Source of the DNA: Bettongia penicillata ogilbyi
Taxonomy: Eukaryota > Chordata > Mammalia > Diprotodontia > Potoroidae
Direction: 5' to 3'
DNA length: 64,000 nt
Assembly: GCA_023548195.1 (NCBI GenBank)
Contig: JAJHZJ010000028.1
Location: 3,545,001 to 3,609,000 of the forward strand
Part shown: positions 33,500 through 45,084 of the stretch, piece by piece
How positions within the stretch are numbered: position 1 is the stretch's first letter
Layout: each line of letters opens with the position of its first letter
The notes under the pieces: generated by a model
Databases searched by the model: none
Seen by the model: only the letters and a program-made list of their open reading frames with translations
Told to the model about the DNA's origin: nothing
Translations under genes and position numbers: made by a program

Positions 33500-35520
33500 T
33501 TAAGGTAAACTGTTATTTGGTTCCTTTAATGTGTAAGTCACTGTGGTAGACTATCAGGATAGAAAGATGAAAAAGAACACTGCCTCTGCCCTCAAGAAAC
33601 TTACATGTTATTAGAAGGAAGAAGACATGCATAAAATAACATGGAATAAGGTAGCCTGGCAAGGACTAAAAGAAATCAAGGCAAAGTGCTATGAAAAATT
33701 TGAAGAGGCAGAAATCACTTTGAACTGTAGGGATCAGGGAAGGCTTCATGTAACAAATGCATTGGATCTTGGGGGCAGGAAAGAATGAACAGATGTTGAT
33801 TTGTCTAGTATGTGTTGCAGGCAAAAGTGACAACCTGTGCAAATGCATAAAGATGAAAGAGAGCAGGATGAAATTAGGGGATAGTGAATATTATAGTTTA
33901 TTTAATTGCTTTTTTAAAATTCAGAATTTAAACACCATCAAAGGAAAAAAACACTTCCATACACATGGTAAAACAGAAAAAGAGGTTTGCCCATGAAACT
34001 GTGATATTATATGCAACTTGCTTTCTAAGTATATAACAAAATCAACATGTAATTTTCAAAGCTCCTGCTTTGTCCTACTCCATTTTCCATCGATGATTCT
34101 ACTTGGTTTCACTCCACAACATCTGACCCGCTCCAGGGCAAGCAGATCACCAGAAATCACCTCACCATGCAGACTGACTCAGCTTTTGATACTCAGCATC
34201 TTTTCAGATCCTTCAGTTGTCTCTCTTCTGTGACTGGAGGGATGGAGGGTGGAGTAATAAACTCCTTCCATAGCTTTCCTTTATGGAGAGCTCTGAATTT
34301 TCCAGATTGCTCTCCTTTTTCCATCAGCTACTCTGCTTAGTTTTGAACAGGAACATCTTGCTCCATGCAGGATTCTCCATGGTATCCCCCACTTCCTTTT
34401 GTCTATTATTTTCCCCCTTACAAGGAGATTGTAAGCTTCTTTAGGGTAGAGACTGTCTTCTTATTTGCATTCCTAGTGCTTAGCAGAGTGCTTGGCACAT
34501 ATTTGGTGAGTAATAAATGTCTATTGAATTGAAGTGAATTGCTTAAGATTCCTTTTTATCTTCTTTTAGTTCTCTTCTGCGCATTAAAATTCTTCAGTGA
34601 ACCTCTTATCTTTCTTATCTCACCCTCCTTTCCAACTTCTTCCTGCTCATTGAAGAAACAAAGAAAACCAAAGCCTTTGTAACAAATGTACAAGCTGAAC
34701 AAATTCCCACCTTCTGATAACTTGGAAAGTAGAACATATGCAAGGGGAAACAAATAAAATAAGACTTGAAAATAGGTTGTGGACAAATTATAGAAGGCTT
34801 AAATGATAGATTAAGGAATGTGCATTTTATTTTGTAGGCAATGAGGAGTCACTAACAGTTTTTGAGTAAAAGATGAGCCTGGCTAGACCCACACATTCAG
34901 AAGATCATCAAGCAAACATACAAAGGATGCATTAGAAAAGAGAGAGTCTCAATGTAGGGAGGTCAGTCATTGCAATAGTCCAAGTGAGATATGACAGCTC
35001 GAATGAGGGTTGAGGCTGTGGATTCAGAGCAATGAACATGAGAGAGTTCTTGCCAAGGAACAATAGATACCTCTTGGCAAATAATTAGATGGAGTGAGAG
35101 TGAGGAGAAGAATGATTTTAACATCAATAGAAATAGAGAAGTTTAGGGGAAGGGACAGGTTTTGTTAGAAAAATGAAATCAGTTTGGGACATATTGATTT
35201 TGAGATGCCGAAAAGACTTCTAGGTGGAATTATCCAGCAGGTTTATGGAAGAAAAAAACCTCAAGCAGAAAGGAGAAGTGGTATTAGATTTTATAGTTTT
35301 GGAAGTCATCTTCCCAGAAGTGATCACTGAGACCATGAGAGTAGAAGGGGTGACCATGAGGGTTAGGGTAGGGAGATAAGAGAAGAGTGAGGATCATTTC
35401 TTAAGGAACATTGCTAGTAACATTTCTGGTATTAAGTACTAACTGGGAGCCAGACACTGTGATAACTGGTGATCTAGAGACAAAAGTCAAGGAGTTCCAG
35501 ACCTCAAAGAGCTCACATTC
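33500..35520 (-). mobile_element. L2 LINE (antisense) in two pieces with a sense L2 end between them
   Basis: 33500-33895 is the reversed L2 3' region ('gtgtaagtcactgtggtagactatcagg...aactgtagggatcagggaaggcttcatg'). It resumes at about 34745 ('aatgtgcattttattttgtaggcaatgaggagtcac') and runs through reversed ORF sequence to about 35520. Between them, 34230-34545 reads as a sense L2 3' end ('ggagattgtaagcttctttagggtagagactgtctt...gtgcttggcacatatttggtgagtaataaatg'). 33900-34230 is unassigned. Confidence 0.55.
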
Positions 35521-35789
35521 TATGGAGAAGCTTATTATGGATATGATCTTCTTTTACACAGAAATGTAAAAGTGTCTCATACTCTGATATCACTCACAAA
35601 AGTCTCATAAATTTGAGACCTCTTACAACAGCTTATCTAGACAGATTGTAACTCAACAACTCATACTTTCATAGGTCTTTCTTGGAAAACAGAGCACAAA
35701 TGAATTAAGCATACAAAATTATAATATTTGTTGTTTATATTGAGAAAAAGTTTAGTTCCCAGACAGGTTATTAGGAATTTAGCTTTAAC

Positions 35790-36128
35790 AGCTTCTTATA
35801 GTAAATCGTACTATAGTCAGACAAAGAAGAGATACACACACACATATATACATGCATGTGTGTGTCAAAGGCATGTTAACAACTTCTAATAGTATATACA
35901 CACATAAACACACACAAAAAGGGAATTTAACTAGGCTGAGGCCCAGGAAAGGGGAAAAGAAATACACACCCAATGTTGGTGACAGAAGCGAAAATAACTT
36001 TGTGGGAAAGAAAGGACAGATTAAGAAAGATTCATTTCTCAGGGTCCTAGTGTTTATTTCTTTCTTGACTGGGGTGTGCTCCTGCTTAGGCAGAAAAAAG
36101 AGTGAGAGTTTTGAAAAAAAAAAAAAAG

Positions 36129-36172
<44 letters not shown>

Positions 36173-36780
36173 TTTGAGATCTTCTCCAAACTCAAAAGAC
36201 AAAAAAATTTTAAAAATATATGTATATGTGCACATATGCACACATACATATACACACACATATCATTGTACATTTTCAAATCAGAAGCAAAAAAACAGGG
36301 AGGGAGATATATACATATTAGCTACCAGTAGTAGCGGTAGTGGCAGTAGTAGTAACATGAAATTACTCTTACAAAAAACCAGAAAAAGCCTAATCTAAAA
36401 CAACATAAATTGTTGGCCTGCCTCTACTCTTCACTGTGCACATTTATGAGATCATAGAACACAGAGACATCACTTTCACTTTTTGTTTCCTATAGCGGAT
36501 ATGTATGAGAAATATCCTTTGTTCTAGTATCCTTTTCTATCTCGGTTTGTCTGGCCTCACAGACACCTCTTTCTTCTCTATGTAGACAAGGGAGAAAGCT
36601 ACATAAAAAGATCATTGCAGAGTACTTTGATATCTCCTTCGAGGACCATCCTACTTTCCTGTGGAATTTGGGGGAGAGTAGATGAGGGTCATATTCTAGA
36701 TTGTGTTCTGCGAAGTTTTGACCTGGGAACTATAGACTGATCTTGCAATTTCTCTGGGCCTTGTTTATTTTGCAGATACA
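35790..36780 (+). repeat. Unidentified repeat block, copy 1 (paralogue of 43870-45880)
   Basis: Shares colinear stretches with the second copy. Examples are 'aacagcttcttatagtaaatc' against 'aacaacttcaaatagtaaatc', 'cacacccaatgttggtgacag...gaaaataact' against 'cacacagcgttgggaagtgat...gaaaataact', and 'gtctggcctcacagacacct' through 'aaaagatcattgcagagtact' against 'gtctggccttgcaaacattt' through 'aaaagatcatttgaggggaagtact'. Family unknown; possibly retroviral-like or a segmental duplication. It contains a poly-A and (TG)21 tract at 36114-36170. Confidence 0.55.
36129..36170 (+). repeat. (GT)n microsatellite, about 21 units
   Basis: A pure GT run directly follows a 13-15 base A tract and GGGG. 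Confidence 0.9.
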
Positions 36781-37121
36781 CAGAAGGGGCCTCATTTGTC
36801 ATCCAGTCTGACCCATACATGAAAAAGAATCTATGGCATATTCAACATATAGTGAGTCACCCTTTTCTTAAAAACTCGGAGAGCTCAAAGGTAGTGAACT
36901 TCATTTTTAGACAGTTCTCATTCTTAGGAAGTTTTTCCTTCCCTCAACCCTAAATTTGCCTTTTTTCGGCTTCCAGTCATTACTTTTAAGTTTGATCTCT
37001 GAGGCTAGTTAGTCAATCGGTCAGTCAGTCAACAAACATTTATTAAGTGCTTACTGTGTGCTAGACGTGGAACTAAGCTGGAAAAACAAATACAAACAAA
37101 AAGGAGCTTACATTTTAATAG

Positions 37122-37365
37122 GAGTGGTTGTTCAGTCATGACCAATTCTTCTTGATCCCATTTGGAGTTTTCTTGGCAAAGATGCTGAAGTGATTTGCCA
37201 TTTCTTTCTCCAAATCATTTTACAGATGAGGAAACTGAGGCAAACAGGGTTAAATGACTTGTCCAGGGTCACACAGCTAGTAAGTGTCTAAGGTTAGATT
37301 TGAACTTAGATCTTCCCCCCACCAGACCTGGAGCTCCCTCCACTGCACTGCATAGCTGCCCTCTA
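37122..37365 (-). mobile_element. tRNA-derived marsupial SINE (minus), well preserved
   Basis: Runs from 'gtggttgttcagtcatgaccaattctt' through 'ttttcttggcaaagatgctgaag' and 'acagatgaggaaactgaggc' to 'gtcacacagctagtaagtgtctaagg' and the reversed tRNA promoter end at about 37325-37365. It lies directly next to a reversed L2 end. Confidence 0.85.
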
Positions 37366-37727
37366 CTGGGGAAATACTACACATAAAAGTAAACTGAAAA
37401 CTGTGTGTGTTGGGAAGAGTAGTGGATGAAGAAATTTGGAGTAAGAGATGGCTGGCCTGGGTGCCCTCCTTCTATAGAGGTTCTGGAAAGAGCCATCCAA
37501 TCAGAGGGAGAAGCTGCAGGGGCATAGGGTACTTCCCAGATGTGAATTTCAGGACTGGAGTGAGCTTTCTGTGGCATGGTGGGGAAGTGCAGACAGGACG
37601 CAGCCTGGCATTTCTTCCACATGAAAACACTTCAAGACCTGAACACAGCTATCAGGTCCCTCGAAGTGATTTTTGGTTTTATTTTTTTCCGTTGACTAAA
37701 CTAAGTTTATCTGTAGTTTTTTTTTTA

Positions 37728-37970
37728 AGGGCAGCTAGGTAGTACAGTGATTGTAGCACTGGCCTGGAAATCAGGAAGGCTTGAATTCAAATCCAGTCTT
37801 AGAAACTTGTTACTTGTGTGATTCTGGGAGGCAAGTCACTTAACCCTATTTGCCTCAGTTCCTCTGCAAAATGAACTGAGAAGAAAATGATAAACCACTT
37901 GAGTTTTCTGTCAAAAAAACCCCCAAAACCAAAGGGGCAGTGAAGAGTCCAACACCACTGCAACAACAAA
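37728..37970 (+). mobile_element. tRNA-derived marsupial SINE (plus)
   Basis: The tRNA-like head is 'gcagctaggtagtacagtgattgtagcac...cttgaattcaaatcc', followed by 'gcaagtcacttaaccctatttgcctcag' and the tail 'gaagagtccaacaccactgcaacaacaa'. Same family as the minus-strand copy 370 bp to the left, and inserted into CR1/L3 sequence. Confidence 0.85.
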
Positions 37971-38279
37971 TTATTTTATTGGATTCTCATTTGAAAATGA
38001 CCTTGAAGTCCTTTATGATCCTGGTTGTTTTCCTCCATAAACCTTTTGCTTATTAATATCTTTGTTCAAATGTGGCTCCTGAACTGAGCACAATACTTCA
38101 GAAGTAACTGATAAGACTACAGCATTAACACCTCCTCAGTCCTTCATACTATGCCTCTCAATGTATCCCACAATCACTTTAGCTCTTTTGGCTGCCAAAC
38201 AGAGTTTTAATCCTGGGTTAAGTTTACTTCCAGAATGATCAATTCATGTAATATGTCCTCCTGCTAATGAAGGAATATG

Positions 38280-38500
38280 ATAATACAACCTCTGGTCAAG
38301 TAGTTTGAAGGGCTGTCCTCTAAATGAAGGAAAATAATGGGATGTTCAGAAAAATTCACTGCCTTTATAGGGCCACTTCAACAATTCTTCCCACTTACAT
38401 CTAAATGGGACAGATTCAATATTCAGATATGACACATAGAATCATTACCATGGCTTTAGTATGTCTTTCATAAGTGCTCCTATAAATTGCCTGATTAGAT
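38280..38500 (+). repeat. Unidentified repeat block, copy 1, continuation (paralogue of 46075-46215)
   Basis: 'atagggccacttcaacaattcttccca' through 'gacagattcaatattcagatatgacacatagaatcattaccatggctttagtatgtctt' aligns with 46115-46215 ('atagggccccttctctaatttttccca', 'aacagattcagtattcaggatgtcagaatgcgtatcatggactcagtaggtctt'). This extends the colinear relation between the two loci. Confidence 0.55.
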
Positions 38501-39060
38501 AGTACCCACACTTAGAAAGGAGGAGGATAATGAACCGGTCAAGGAGTCTGAGGAGTGGTCAGACAGAGGACAGACAAGTGTCATGGAAAACAAGGGAGGG
38601 GAGATTATTATGGGATCGGGATTCTAGCCTGTCTTATTTGGTTGTGTTTGTAGGGAACTTAACATTACTGAAAAGGCATCTGAGTAGACTGGAGAAACTG
38701 ATGCTGAAAAATCATGGGAAACTTTGCTACCATGGGCAAAACAATGGAAAAGCACCTGTTCAGCTTGCAATAATGAATTGACCTGTTCAAACATTACTTG
38801 TTCCCAGAATGTTCTACTCACAGCTTAGTCACTGTGCCCTCTTAAGTCAACTTTTCATGCTCTTAGTCTCTAAACTTGGTATGCTTTCATTTATCTTGTC
38901 AAATACTTTCATTTGCTTTCTTTTTATATTCATAAAAGAATATAAAAGTATTTGTTGCTGAGAAGTTTTTGGGAGAGACTTCTTCCCATTACTATCTATG
39001 TGTGTGTTTGAAATGATTTCTGTTTTATCATTGTGAATAAGAAGAAAATGAGTACTGAAT
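38500..39060. other. Intergenic, no assigned feature
   Basis: No repeat that I can name and no credible ORF. It sits between the unidentified repeat block and an antisense L2 fragment. Confidence 0.4.
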
Positions 39061-39480
39061 CAATTTTTCAGCAGTAGGATAGAGATGGGTCAATAGTGCT
39101 ACAGAAAAGTTAGGTAGGACAAGAATTGGAAAACACACAGACAGACAGACAGATACACACACATACAGTGGAAATCCTAGGTCATGGGGACCTTGGAGAG
39201 AGCAGTTTCGTTCAATTCAGGGGTGGGAGCTGAAGTCACATTTTAGAGGTTCATGAAGTAGCTGAAGTAGAGAAAAGGAATGAAGACTATCGTTTCTGGA
39301 AATTTAACAGTGAGATGAAGAAAGAAATATGGTGTAGTAGGTCATGGGAAGAGTTTTTTTTTAATAGGGGGACTTAAACCTATTTGTCGGCAAAAATCAA
39401 GGAGTCAGTAGAGAGAGACTGAAAAAGAAGGAAGGATTTATATGCAGTCAGTGAAAACAAAGGGGAGATCAAAGAATTAT
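39060..39480 (-). mobile_element. L2 LINE ORF fragment (antisense)
   Basis: Plus strand 'gtgctacagaaaagttaggtaggacaagaattgg' and 'cttggagagagcagtttcg' correspond to reversed L2 ORF2 sequence. A short CA/GACA tract is at 39135-39165. Confidence 0.55.
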
Positions 39481-39487
39481 AAACCTA

Positions 39488-39680
39488 GAAGTTCTTACCT
39501 TTTTTTTTGTTTTTGACATCTTAAACTCCTTTGGCAATCTGATGAATACTATAGGCCCCTTCACAGAATGATTTAAATGCATAAAATAAAACATTCAAAA
39601 TTTTAAAGGAAACCAATTACATCAAAATGTTTTTACACAAAGATAAACAAAGATTTATATTCATATATGAAGATTTTTCT
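39488..39680. mobile_element. hAT-like non-autonomous element
   Basis: 'agaagttcttacctttttttttgtttttgacatcttaaactcctttggcaatctgatgaatactataggccccttcac...aaatgcataaaataaaacattc...aaaggaaaccaattac' follows the CAGGGGTTCTTAACC family layout. The far terminal repeat is not clear. Confidence 0.6.
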
Positions 39681-39689
39681 TTATGGTTA

Positions 39690-40090
39690 TATAGTTCATG
39701 ATTACGAGCCTCTGACTAGTCCAGCCCCCTATTTACACATTAGGAAACCAAGGACCAGAAGAGTGAATTGATTTATGCAAAGTCATACATATAGGATATA
39801 GCAGAGCTAAGATTTGGGCCTATGACTTCTGAATCCAAATCTTGCTTTAACAACTTTTAATAGTAGATCATACACACCCCCGTTTCCATTGCAGTATACT
39901 GGACTCAAAGACACAAATAGTACCTTGGCAATAAAGAGAGTAAACTTATTTTCTGGAGGTATGAAGGAAAGAATAAAAACAAATAAATATACAATACAAC
40001 GTAGATAATGTTAATTAATGAGTTTTCTAAGTCACTATGAGTTTGACACCCTTGGACTAGAGGACATCTAAGACTATGAATTGCAGAGAA
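39690..40090. repeat. SINE fragment plus a piece of the unidentified repeat
   Basis: 39700-39840 is a minus-strand MIR-like fragment ('cacattaggaaaccaaggacc'). 39845-39900 ('gctttaacaacttttaatagtagatcatacacacc') resembles the starts of the blocks at 35790 and 43870. 39985-40085 ('acaatacaacgtagataatgttaattaatgagttttctaagtca') also occurs at 43615-43720. Confidence 0.5.
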
Positions 40091-41440
40091 AATGCCAACT
40101 TGTAGAGGAAGAGAATTGAGTGAGCTCATGTTTAGTATCCTCCATCTTCTTGGTGAAATACTGTAGGAATCCAGGTAATCTGGTGAGAGACAGTGGGATA
40201 AGGATGGAGTTGGGGGTTTAAGGAGGAAAGAGGAGATTTGGAACAACTTCTGTGAGAAGTATGTCCGAGATTAAATCAAGGATTGCTGAGCAGTGATGAG
40301 AATCTCTTTGAGGTTAAATAGCATGAAATTGTACTGGATCAAATGAAAATAGTTTTGTGAATTTCTCCAGTATTTCTGTGATACAGAAGCAGGAGTAGAA
40401 AAAGCAGAAAGTGGAGGTGCCCCAGTATTAGACATTGAGTGAGAAGGAATATGAGAACCAGAGGGATAAGGGATTCGAGGGTAGGAGACAATATATTGTT
40501 GAGATAGCTAACTATAAGGCAAAAGTGTAAAAGGAGGGAAGAAAACTAAAAGGTTGATGCATCAGGAGAATAGTAGGGATCAAGAGACTTGAGGCAATTA
40601 AGGTAAAGGGATAAAGGATGGTGTGGGGGCATTGTGGTCAGATAAAGGAATTTCAGAGTTCTAAATTCTGGATATAGGACACTTGTGAATATTAATGCCA
40701 TCAAAGGCTGTGGCCATGCTTATGTATGGCAGAGGTGAGGTGAGGTTAAAGGTCATCAGAGTTTAAGAGGTGCACTGATTGGGAAGCCAAGTTGTAAGAA
40801 ATGTCACTATACATATTGAAGTCCCTGGAGATAAAGAGAGGGACTGGACTGAATAAGGAAGACATGAGTCAGGTACTGAACTCCTCCGAAAAGGATAAAG
40901 GACAACATGACCAGGAATCTGGTAGGTAACTGCTCCCATGATGTGGGTTCAGTGATAAATCTGCATGAAGTGAACTTCAGAGGAAAAAAGATTGTTGAGT
41001 TATGGTGGAAAGGTCTGGAAAGATCAGTGAGGAGCTAGCTGCAGTCCTACTTTTCTTCCTAGCCCAGCCCTTTTTAGCCTAGAAAGAAGGTGAATCTGGT
41101 ACTGGAGAGGGTGACCAGGGAGGCAGGGTCTTCTTGGGGAGCTATTTTCCATGAATGCAGGTGGATGGAAGGGAAATGAGAATTAGAGGTTTAATTGAAA
41201 GGCAGTTTGCCAAAAGTAGAGTGGGGCTTTAGGAGACACAATCAGACAAGGGCACAGGAAGGGTAGGGCTCAGGAGAATATGAATAAGAGAACAGGGTGT
41301 GGTAAGGGTCTGGAGGAGTTTTTGCCTAGGTTGCCTTCAACTATGAATCACAGAGATTCAGAGAGAATGGGGAGAGGACATGCTAGTCGAGGAAGAGGAC
41401 ATCATCATATGCTTCTCAGAAAGCCATAGTCCCAAGATCT
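40090..41440 (-). mobile_element. L2 LINE ORF (antisense), endonuclease side
   Basis: Reversed L2/CR1 coding sequence. On the minus strand the stretch around 40640-40900 corresponds to the endonuclease region normally reading GDFN-HVD...LDLLTSN. The order of plus-strand blocks ('ggggcattgtggtcagataaaggaatttcagagttct', 'gttgtaagaaatgtcactatacatattgaagtccctgg') fits an uninterrupted, heavily decayed copy. Confidence 0.55.
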
Positions 41441-41559
41441 CCATGTAGAATGTTATTTTGATTTTTTGTTTAAAAGAAGAGGAGATGAAAGTAATTGGGA
41501 GGGTTTGAGGGAAGGGGGAGGCTCTGGTCCTCGGTCTGTCACAACCCTACAGCTTTATC

Positions 41560-41890
41560 TCATACTATTCTCTTCCAGGTACTCTATGCTCCTGCCAAGC
41601 CGATAGTCCCAGTACACATCCCACGTACACATCCCACATATACATCATTCAATTTTCTGATTCGTAGGCCTTTTTCAGATAGTTTTCTATGCCTAGAATT
41701 CTTTTTACTTCCTTATCGTCTTTCTCCTCTTAACCCATATTTGCATTCTTTCTGAAAGCTCTGAAAATCCATTCACCCTTTAAATCTCCTCTATCCAACT
41801 TTCTTGATTCCCTCAGTAATGATTCCTTTTCCACCTCATTTAGCAGTTCACTTGTCTTTTATGCACTTAACGTTAATTATTGTTCATCAT
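41560..41890 (+). mobile_element. L2 LINE 3' fragment (sense)
   Basis: 'ccaggtactctatgctcctgccaagccg', 'tttctatgcctagaattctttttac' and 'aaatctcctctatccaactttcttgattccc' are in L2 3'-region order. An imperfect 'cacatcccac(g/a)tacac' duplication lies at about 41615-41645. Confidence 0.55.
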
Positions 41891-41894
41891 TCAC

Positions 41895-42480
41895 TTCAAT
41901 TTCATTAAATAAAAATTTATTGAACACCTACTATGTGCAAAACCTTGTGGTAGGCCCTAAAGATACAAAGACAAAAGGGGAAAAAGATCCTCTGCCATAA
42001 ATCAACTACATTCTTTTCAGGAAGGGGGAAAACACTAAACCCAAGAGTAGGGGAAATCAGGAGGACTTCAAACTGAAACATGAAAACAAACAGCAATTCT
42101 GAGAGATGAAGGTGAAGAGGACACACATTCCGAGCAGGACAGGCAACCTGGGCAAAGGAATGGATGTAGGAAATGAACTGTTAAGTGAACAGCATTTGGA
42201 TTAGTTTGAGTGAAACATAAATTTTATAAGGAGGAGTAATGTGAAGTAAGTCTGGATAGGCATATTGGAGCCAGACTGTATATGAGCATGATGTGCCTTG
42301 TGAAGTATTTCTGAGAGAAAATGAAGAAGAATCTGCCAGTAACAGACTGGGACTCCAGGAGGCAGTGAAGATCCTCAGCAGGAGAATGATGCAGTCAGAG
42401 CTATGCATCAAGGAAAATTATTTTGTCAGCTGTGTAATGGATGGAATGGACAGCAGAGAGGATGAAAGCAGGGAAGCCAA
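41895..42480 (-). mobile_element. L2 LINE 3' region (antisense)
   Basis: Begins with the reversed L2 3' end ('attaaataaaaatttattgaacacctactatgtgcaaaaccttg'), then 'gagcaggacaggcaacctgggcaaaggaatgg', and the reversed 3'UTR through 'aggaaaattattttgtcagctgtgtaatggatgg'. Confidence 0.65.
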
Positions 42481-42484
42481 TTAG

Positions 42485-42950
42485 GAAATATGGAGGTGGT
42501 CCAGCATATGGAGTGGTAGACCTGTTGTCTGGAAGGCCCGAGGGTAAATCTGACTGTGTGATTCTGCGAAAGTCATTTGACCAAGGCTACCTCAGTTTCT
42601 TCATCTGTAAAATAGGGATGATAACAGCACCTACTTCCTAGGGGTATTGTGAGGTTCAAATGAAATATTTATAAAGCTCTTTGCAAACCTTAAATCACTA
42701 TATAACTGTTAATTATTATTACCATTATATTTTAATTGGAAGGTGGCAGGGGTCATGGCATACTGAAAGTGGACCAGATTTGGAGTTAGAGAGAGGATTT
42801 GGGCTAAAATTCCATACTTTCTAATTACTCCCTGTGTAACTTTGAACAAATCACTTTAATCTCTCTAGACTCCAGTTTATCAACTGTAAAATGAGGAAGC
42901 TGGATTTACGGGCTTCTAATATCCCTTCCAGGTCTAACTCTATGATTTTA
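42485..42950 (+). mobile_element. Two MIR/THER-type SINEs in tandem
   Basis: 42490-42720: 'ccagcatatggagtggtagacctg', 'tctgtaaaatagggatgataacagcacctacttcctaggggtattgtgaggttcaaatgaaat', 'ataaagctctttgcaaacc'. 42740-42950: 'catactgaaagtggaccagatttgg', 'tcaactgtaaaatgaggaagctgg', 'cttccaggtctaactctatga'. Both are plus strand. Confidence 0.7.
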
Positions 42951-42959
42951 TGAATATAT

Positions 42960-43110
42960 ATCTTATCTGATATTTATCACCCTCATGAAAATACAGTGCC
43001 CATATTTAAGTAGGCACTTAAATATACAATAGAGTTAAATTAAACAGTAGACACTTAAATATACAATGTCCACAGTAGATATTTAAATACATATGTAGAG
43101 TTAAATTAAA
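42960..43110. repeat. Imperfect short tandem repeat, unit about 35 bp
   Basis: 'aggcacttaaatatacaatagagttaaattaaa', 'agacacttaaatatacaatgtccacag' and 'agatatttaaatacatatgtagagttaaattaaa' are successive imperfect copies. Confidence 0.6.
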
Positions 43111-44066
43111 TCATCCTTCCGTGGATCTGTGATCCTGTCACACAGTTATGTCCAGCAGCACAATTCAAACCCCCCCCATTCCTTCTGTTCCATGGTATTT
43201 CCACCACGGGTCTTTCTCTAGCCTTTTTGATATTCGATGGATAACAATGACACACACAGTTATGTTCATGGATCTTATAATTTTTAGCTTTTACTGGCAT
43301 ATCTTGTCAGAATCTATTCAAGAACCCCCACTTCTTCCTTTGAAAAAAGGAATGCAATTTTGTTAAGTACACAATTAAAATACTGAAGAGACAGTCTTGA
43401 CATAGTGTAGAGAGAGTTAATCCTGGAGGCAAAGTAACATGAGTTCAGATTTTATCTCCTGACTATCACCTATTATATACTGTATAACCCTCCAGTGCAC
43501 TAGGTCAGAGAAGTCAAACTTGAGGCCTTTGGCCAGCTTGGGTCAGAAAAACTCCCAGGTGCTGCTGGAACAAGATTGGAATGTGATTGGAAAGTATTTA
43601 ACAAAATAAATAAAAATACAATACAACAGAGATAATGTTAATTGATAGTTTTCTAAGTCAATATGAGTTTTGACACCACCAGACTAGATGATTTATAAGT
43701 CTATAAAGTGCAGAGAAGGTGCCAACCTTCATTGGCAGAGGGAATTTCCTCATCTGGTATTTCCCCACATCATCAAATTCCCCACATCTCCTATTAGTCA
43801 TATTAGGAAAATTTGGACTCACAATGCAAATTTTTGCAAATCAAAATAATAATTAGCTCAATCAAATACTTTGCATTAGGAGCTCAGCTTGAACAACTTC
43901 AAATAGTAAATCATGCATACCACAGGCAGAGAAGTTACATATATAGAAAGAAGAGAGACAAATAGGGTTAGGTTTGTGAGGGGTAGAAAAGACACACACA
44001 TGCACACACACAGCGTTGGGAAGTGATGTAGCACACTGAAATGAAAATAACTCGGGGAAGATATTG

Positions 44067-44295
44067 TTATTTTCCAGTGGTGTTGGACTTTTAGTGACCC
44101 CATTTGGATTTTTTTTGGCAAATATACTGAAGTGGTTTGCCATTTCCTTCTCCAGCTCATTTTACAAATGAGGAACTGAGGCAAACGGGTTAAGTGACTT
44201 GCCCCGAGTCATACACCTAGTAAATTGTCTGAAGGCAGATTTGAACTGAGGTCTTTCTGACTCCAGATCAGTGCTGTGCACTGTGCCTCCGCAGG
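44067..44295 (-). mobile_element. tRNA-derived marsupial SINE (minus)
   Basis: 'gtggtgttggacttttagtgaccccatttgg', 'atactgaagtggtttgccatttccttctccagctcattttac', 'gtgacttgccccgagtcatacacctag' and the reversed tRNA end to about 44295. Confidence 0.8.
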
Positions 44296-44489
44296 GAAGA
44301 CAGGACAGAGCAGTAAAGACACTTCCCCAGTATCCTCAGACTCTATTGAACTTTCTTCATGAAGTATATGTAGGGTCTATTGGATAAAAAGTAGAAGTAT
44401 TTCTGAGTGTCTTAGCCTTTTTGGAAAATGAAAGCCCCCCCCCACAGTAACAATAATATTGTCCGATGGTTAGCTGTGAGTAACAGTGA

Positions 44490-44880
44490 TTTCTCAATAA
44501 TACAGTGATGCAAGACAATTTCAAAAGACTGATGATGAAAGATGCTATCCACCTCCTGAGAAGGAACTCATGCAGTCTAAATATGTATAGAAGTATACTT
44601 TTAAAACTTTTATTATTATTATTTTTTCTTTTTATTCTTTTTTCTTTCATTATTCTCTTTTCTTTTGGTCTATGTTTTCTTTTGCAACATGGCTAATATG
44701 GAAATGTTTTGCATGACTGAGCATGTATAATCTATATCAAATTATTTGCCTTCTCAAGGAGGAAAGAGGGGAGGGAGACAGGGAGAGAATATGAAACTCG
44801 AAATATTTTTTAAGAAAGAATGTTAAAAAAATTTTGTTTACATGTGATTGAGAAAAAAATAAAAATTAGATGTTAAGAAA
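44490..44880 (+). mobile_element. L1 3'UTR end
   Basis: 'gcaagacaatttcaaaagactgatgatgaaagatgctatcc', 'tttgcaacatggctaatatggaaatgttttgcatgactgagc', 'ggaggaaagaggggagggagac' and the terminal 'aaaaaaataaaaattagatg' form a typical marsupial L1 3' end, strongly 5' truncated. Confidence 0.75.
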
Positions 44881-45084
44881 AAGAAAATGAAATACCTCAG
44901 AATAAAGAGAAGAGATTCAAGTGCTTTCTGAGCTCCTCTCTAAGTAAAAGAGTAAAAAAGGAAAAAAAAAACCTCAGATAAAATTTTTCTTTCCAAAAGC
45001 AGCAGCAGCAATTAGAAAAGCTAGAAAGGCCAAAACAAAGCTACAACAAAAACAGTCCGACTCTGCCTCTATTTTTCTGTAGGG

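Larger units (their letters stand above)
36840..38260 (-). mobile_element. CR1/L3 LINE 3' region (antisense), interrupted
   Basis: Plus-strand pieces 'ttagacagttctcattcttaggaagtttttccttcc' (36900-36960), 'gaacacagctatcaggtcc' (37640) and 'atcctggttgttttcctcc...tgtggctcctgaactgagcacaatacttcagaagtaactgat...tttggctgccaaac' (38010-38200) are the reversed CR1/L3 3' region in order. It is split by a reversed L2 3' end (37015-37120) and by SINEs at 37122 and 37728. Confidence 0.65.

Noticed and set aside
35785..36398. Open frames with long Cys-Val or Thr-His runs
   Set aside because: They arise from the GT/CA microsatellite and nearby TA/CA-rich sequence.
37728..37970. Functional tRNA gene
   Set aside because: Only a degenerate tRNA-like promoter at the head of a SINE is present, with no cloverleaf.
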